64,000 bases of DNA from Vibrio ostreae (GTDB lineage: Bacteria; Pseudomonadota; Gammaproteobacteria; Enterobacterales; Vibrionaceae). Below the pieces are notes generated by a model. It was not told the DNA's origin and did no database searches. It saw nothing but the letters and a program-made list of their open reading frames with translations. Of the stretch, positions 63,735-64,000 are shown piece after piece (positions within the stretch are counted from its first letter, which is position 1; each line of letters opens with the position of its first letter). Location of the stretch: assembly GCF_019226825.1 (NCBI RefSeq), contig NZ_CP076643.1, positions 186,001 to 250,000 on the forward strand. Reading direction: 5' to 3'. The position numbers and the translations under genes are program-made.

Positions 63735-64000
63735 ATGTCAAAATCAGAAGATCAAAAGCTTGCAGACGAGTGGGCTGCGGCACTGGGGGAAGACCCGAAT
63801 GCGCCAGACGTTGATGTCGATGAGATTCTGGCGGCGCCACTGGATGAGTTGAAAGATAGTGCTCAGCCTATTTCAGATGATGAGCGGCGCAAACTGGATA
63901 CCATTATGGATATCCCGGTCACCATTTCGATGGAAGTGGGGCGCTCTAAGATCAGTATCCGAAACCTGCTGCAACTTAACCAGGGCTCGGTCGTCGAGCT
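63735..64000 (+). CDS. fliN: Flagellar motor switch protein FliN (3' end outside window)
   Basis: It forms the lower part of the C ring. The gene starts at ATG 63735 with MSKSEDQKLADEWAAALGED and is open to the window end, giving 88 codons. The SpoA domain starts in the visible part, with LDTIMDIPVTISMEVGRSKI and a following NLLQLNQGSVVEL. The acidic N-terminal extension is typical of gammaproteobacterial FliN. It follows the real end of fliM by 5 bases, which itself supports the corrected fliM frame. Confidence 0.93.
   Translation, partial: MSKSEDQKLADEWAAALGEDPNAPDVDVDEILAAPLDELKDSAQPISDDERRKLDTIMDIPVTISMEVGRSKISIRNLLQLNQGSVVE

Overview
The window is a chromosomal segment of a Vibrio species. 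The evidence is the gene content and order: hemA-prfA-prmC-sirB2-sirB1-kdsA, dapA-bamC, and a polar flagellar cluster with V. cholerae-type order (three flagellins, flaG, fliD, a FliT-like gene, fliS, flrA, flrBC, fliEFGHIJ, fliKLMN). A lacZ / GH36 alpha-galactosidase / melB set next to galETK would fit a lactose- or melibiose-using vibrio such as the V. fluvialis / V. furnissii group, but the species is a guess. No rRNA, tRNA, CRISPR array, IS element or prophage was seen.

Layout. 1-5.3 kb: haem, translation-termination and KDO synthesis operon. 5.3-15.2 kb: 5'-nucleotidase lipoprotein, ybaK, uraA, a DUF2066 protein, DUF2069-wrbA-like-arsC, bepA, tusA-like and perM. 15.4-23.8 kb: a chemoreceptor, bcp, gcvR, dapA-bamC, then yffB-dapE-VanY-like-DUF2897 on the minus strand, and a small winged-helix protein. 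24.1-28.8 kb: galETK (Leloir pathway) and a convergent GalR. 28.8-40.3 kb: a visibly AT-richer galactoside block holding a second GalR-like repressor, a minus-strand porin/MalM-like/lacZ operon, and plus-strand alpha-galactosidase and MelB-type symporter genes. 40.3-42.3 kb: DUF2956, DUF2919 and a DyP-type peroxidase. 42.4-64 kb: the flagellar cluster, cut inside fliN.

How it fits together. The galactoside block would let the cell take beta- and alpha-galactosides through a LamB-type porin and a MelB-type symporter, split them with LacZ and the alpha-galactosidase, and pass galactose to GalKTE. One 14-base operator core is present before galE, the alpha-galactosidase and melB, with a close variant before the porin, so the native and the probably acquired genes look like one regulon. 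The flagellar genes show the expected promoter hierarchy: sigma-54-type sites before flrB, fliE and probably fliK, and sigma-28-type sites with an identical 15-base spacer before each flagellin.

Caution on sequence quality. Five otherwise normal genes (prmC, bepA, galK, fliK, fliM) are each broken by one single-base length change inside a run of six to eight identical bases. All five are restored by adding or removing one base in that run. This looks like homopolymer sequencing error and not gene decay. I found no clearly undescribed system. The best candidates for follow-up are the galactoside regulon and a possible structured RNA between galK and galR.
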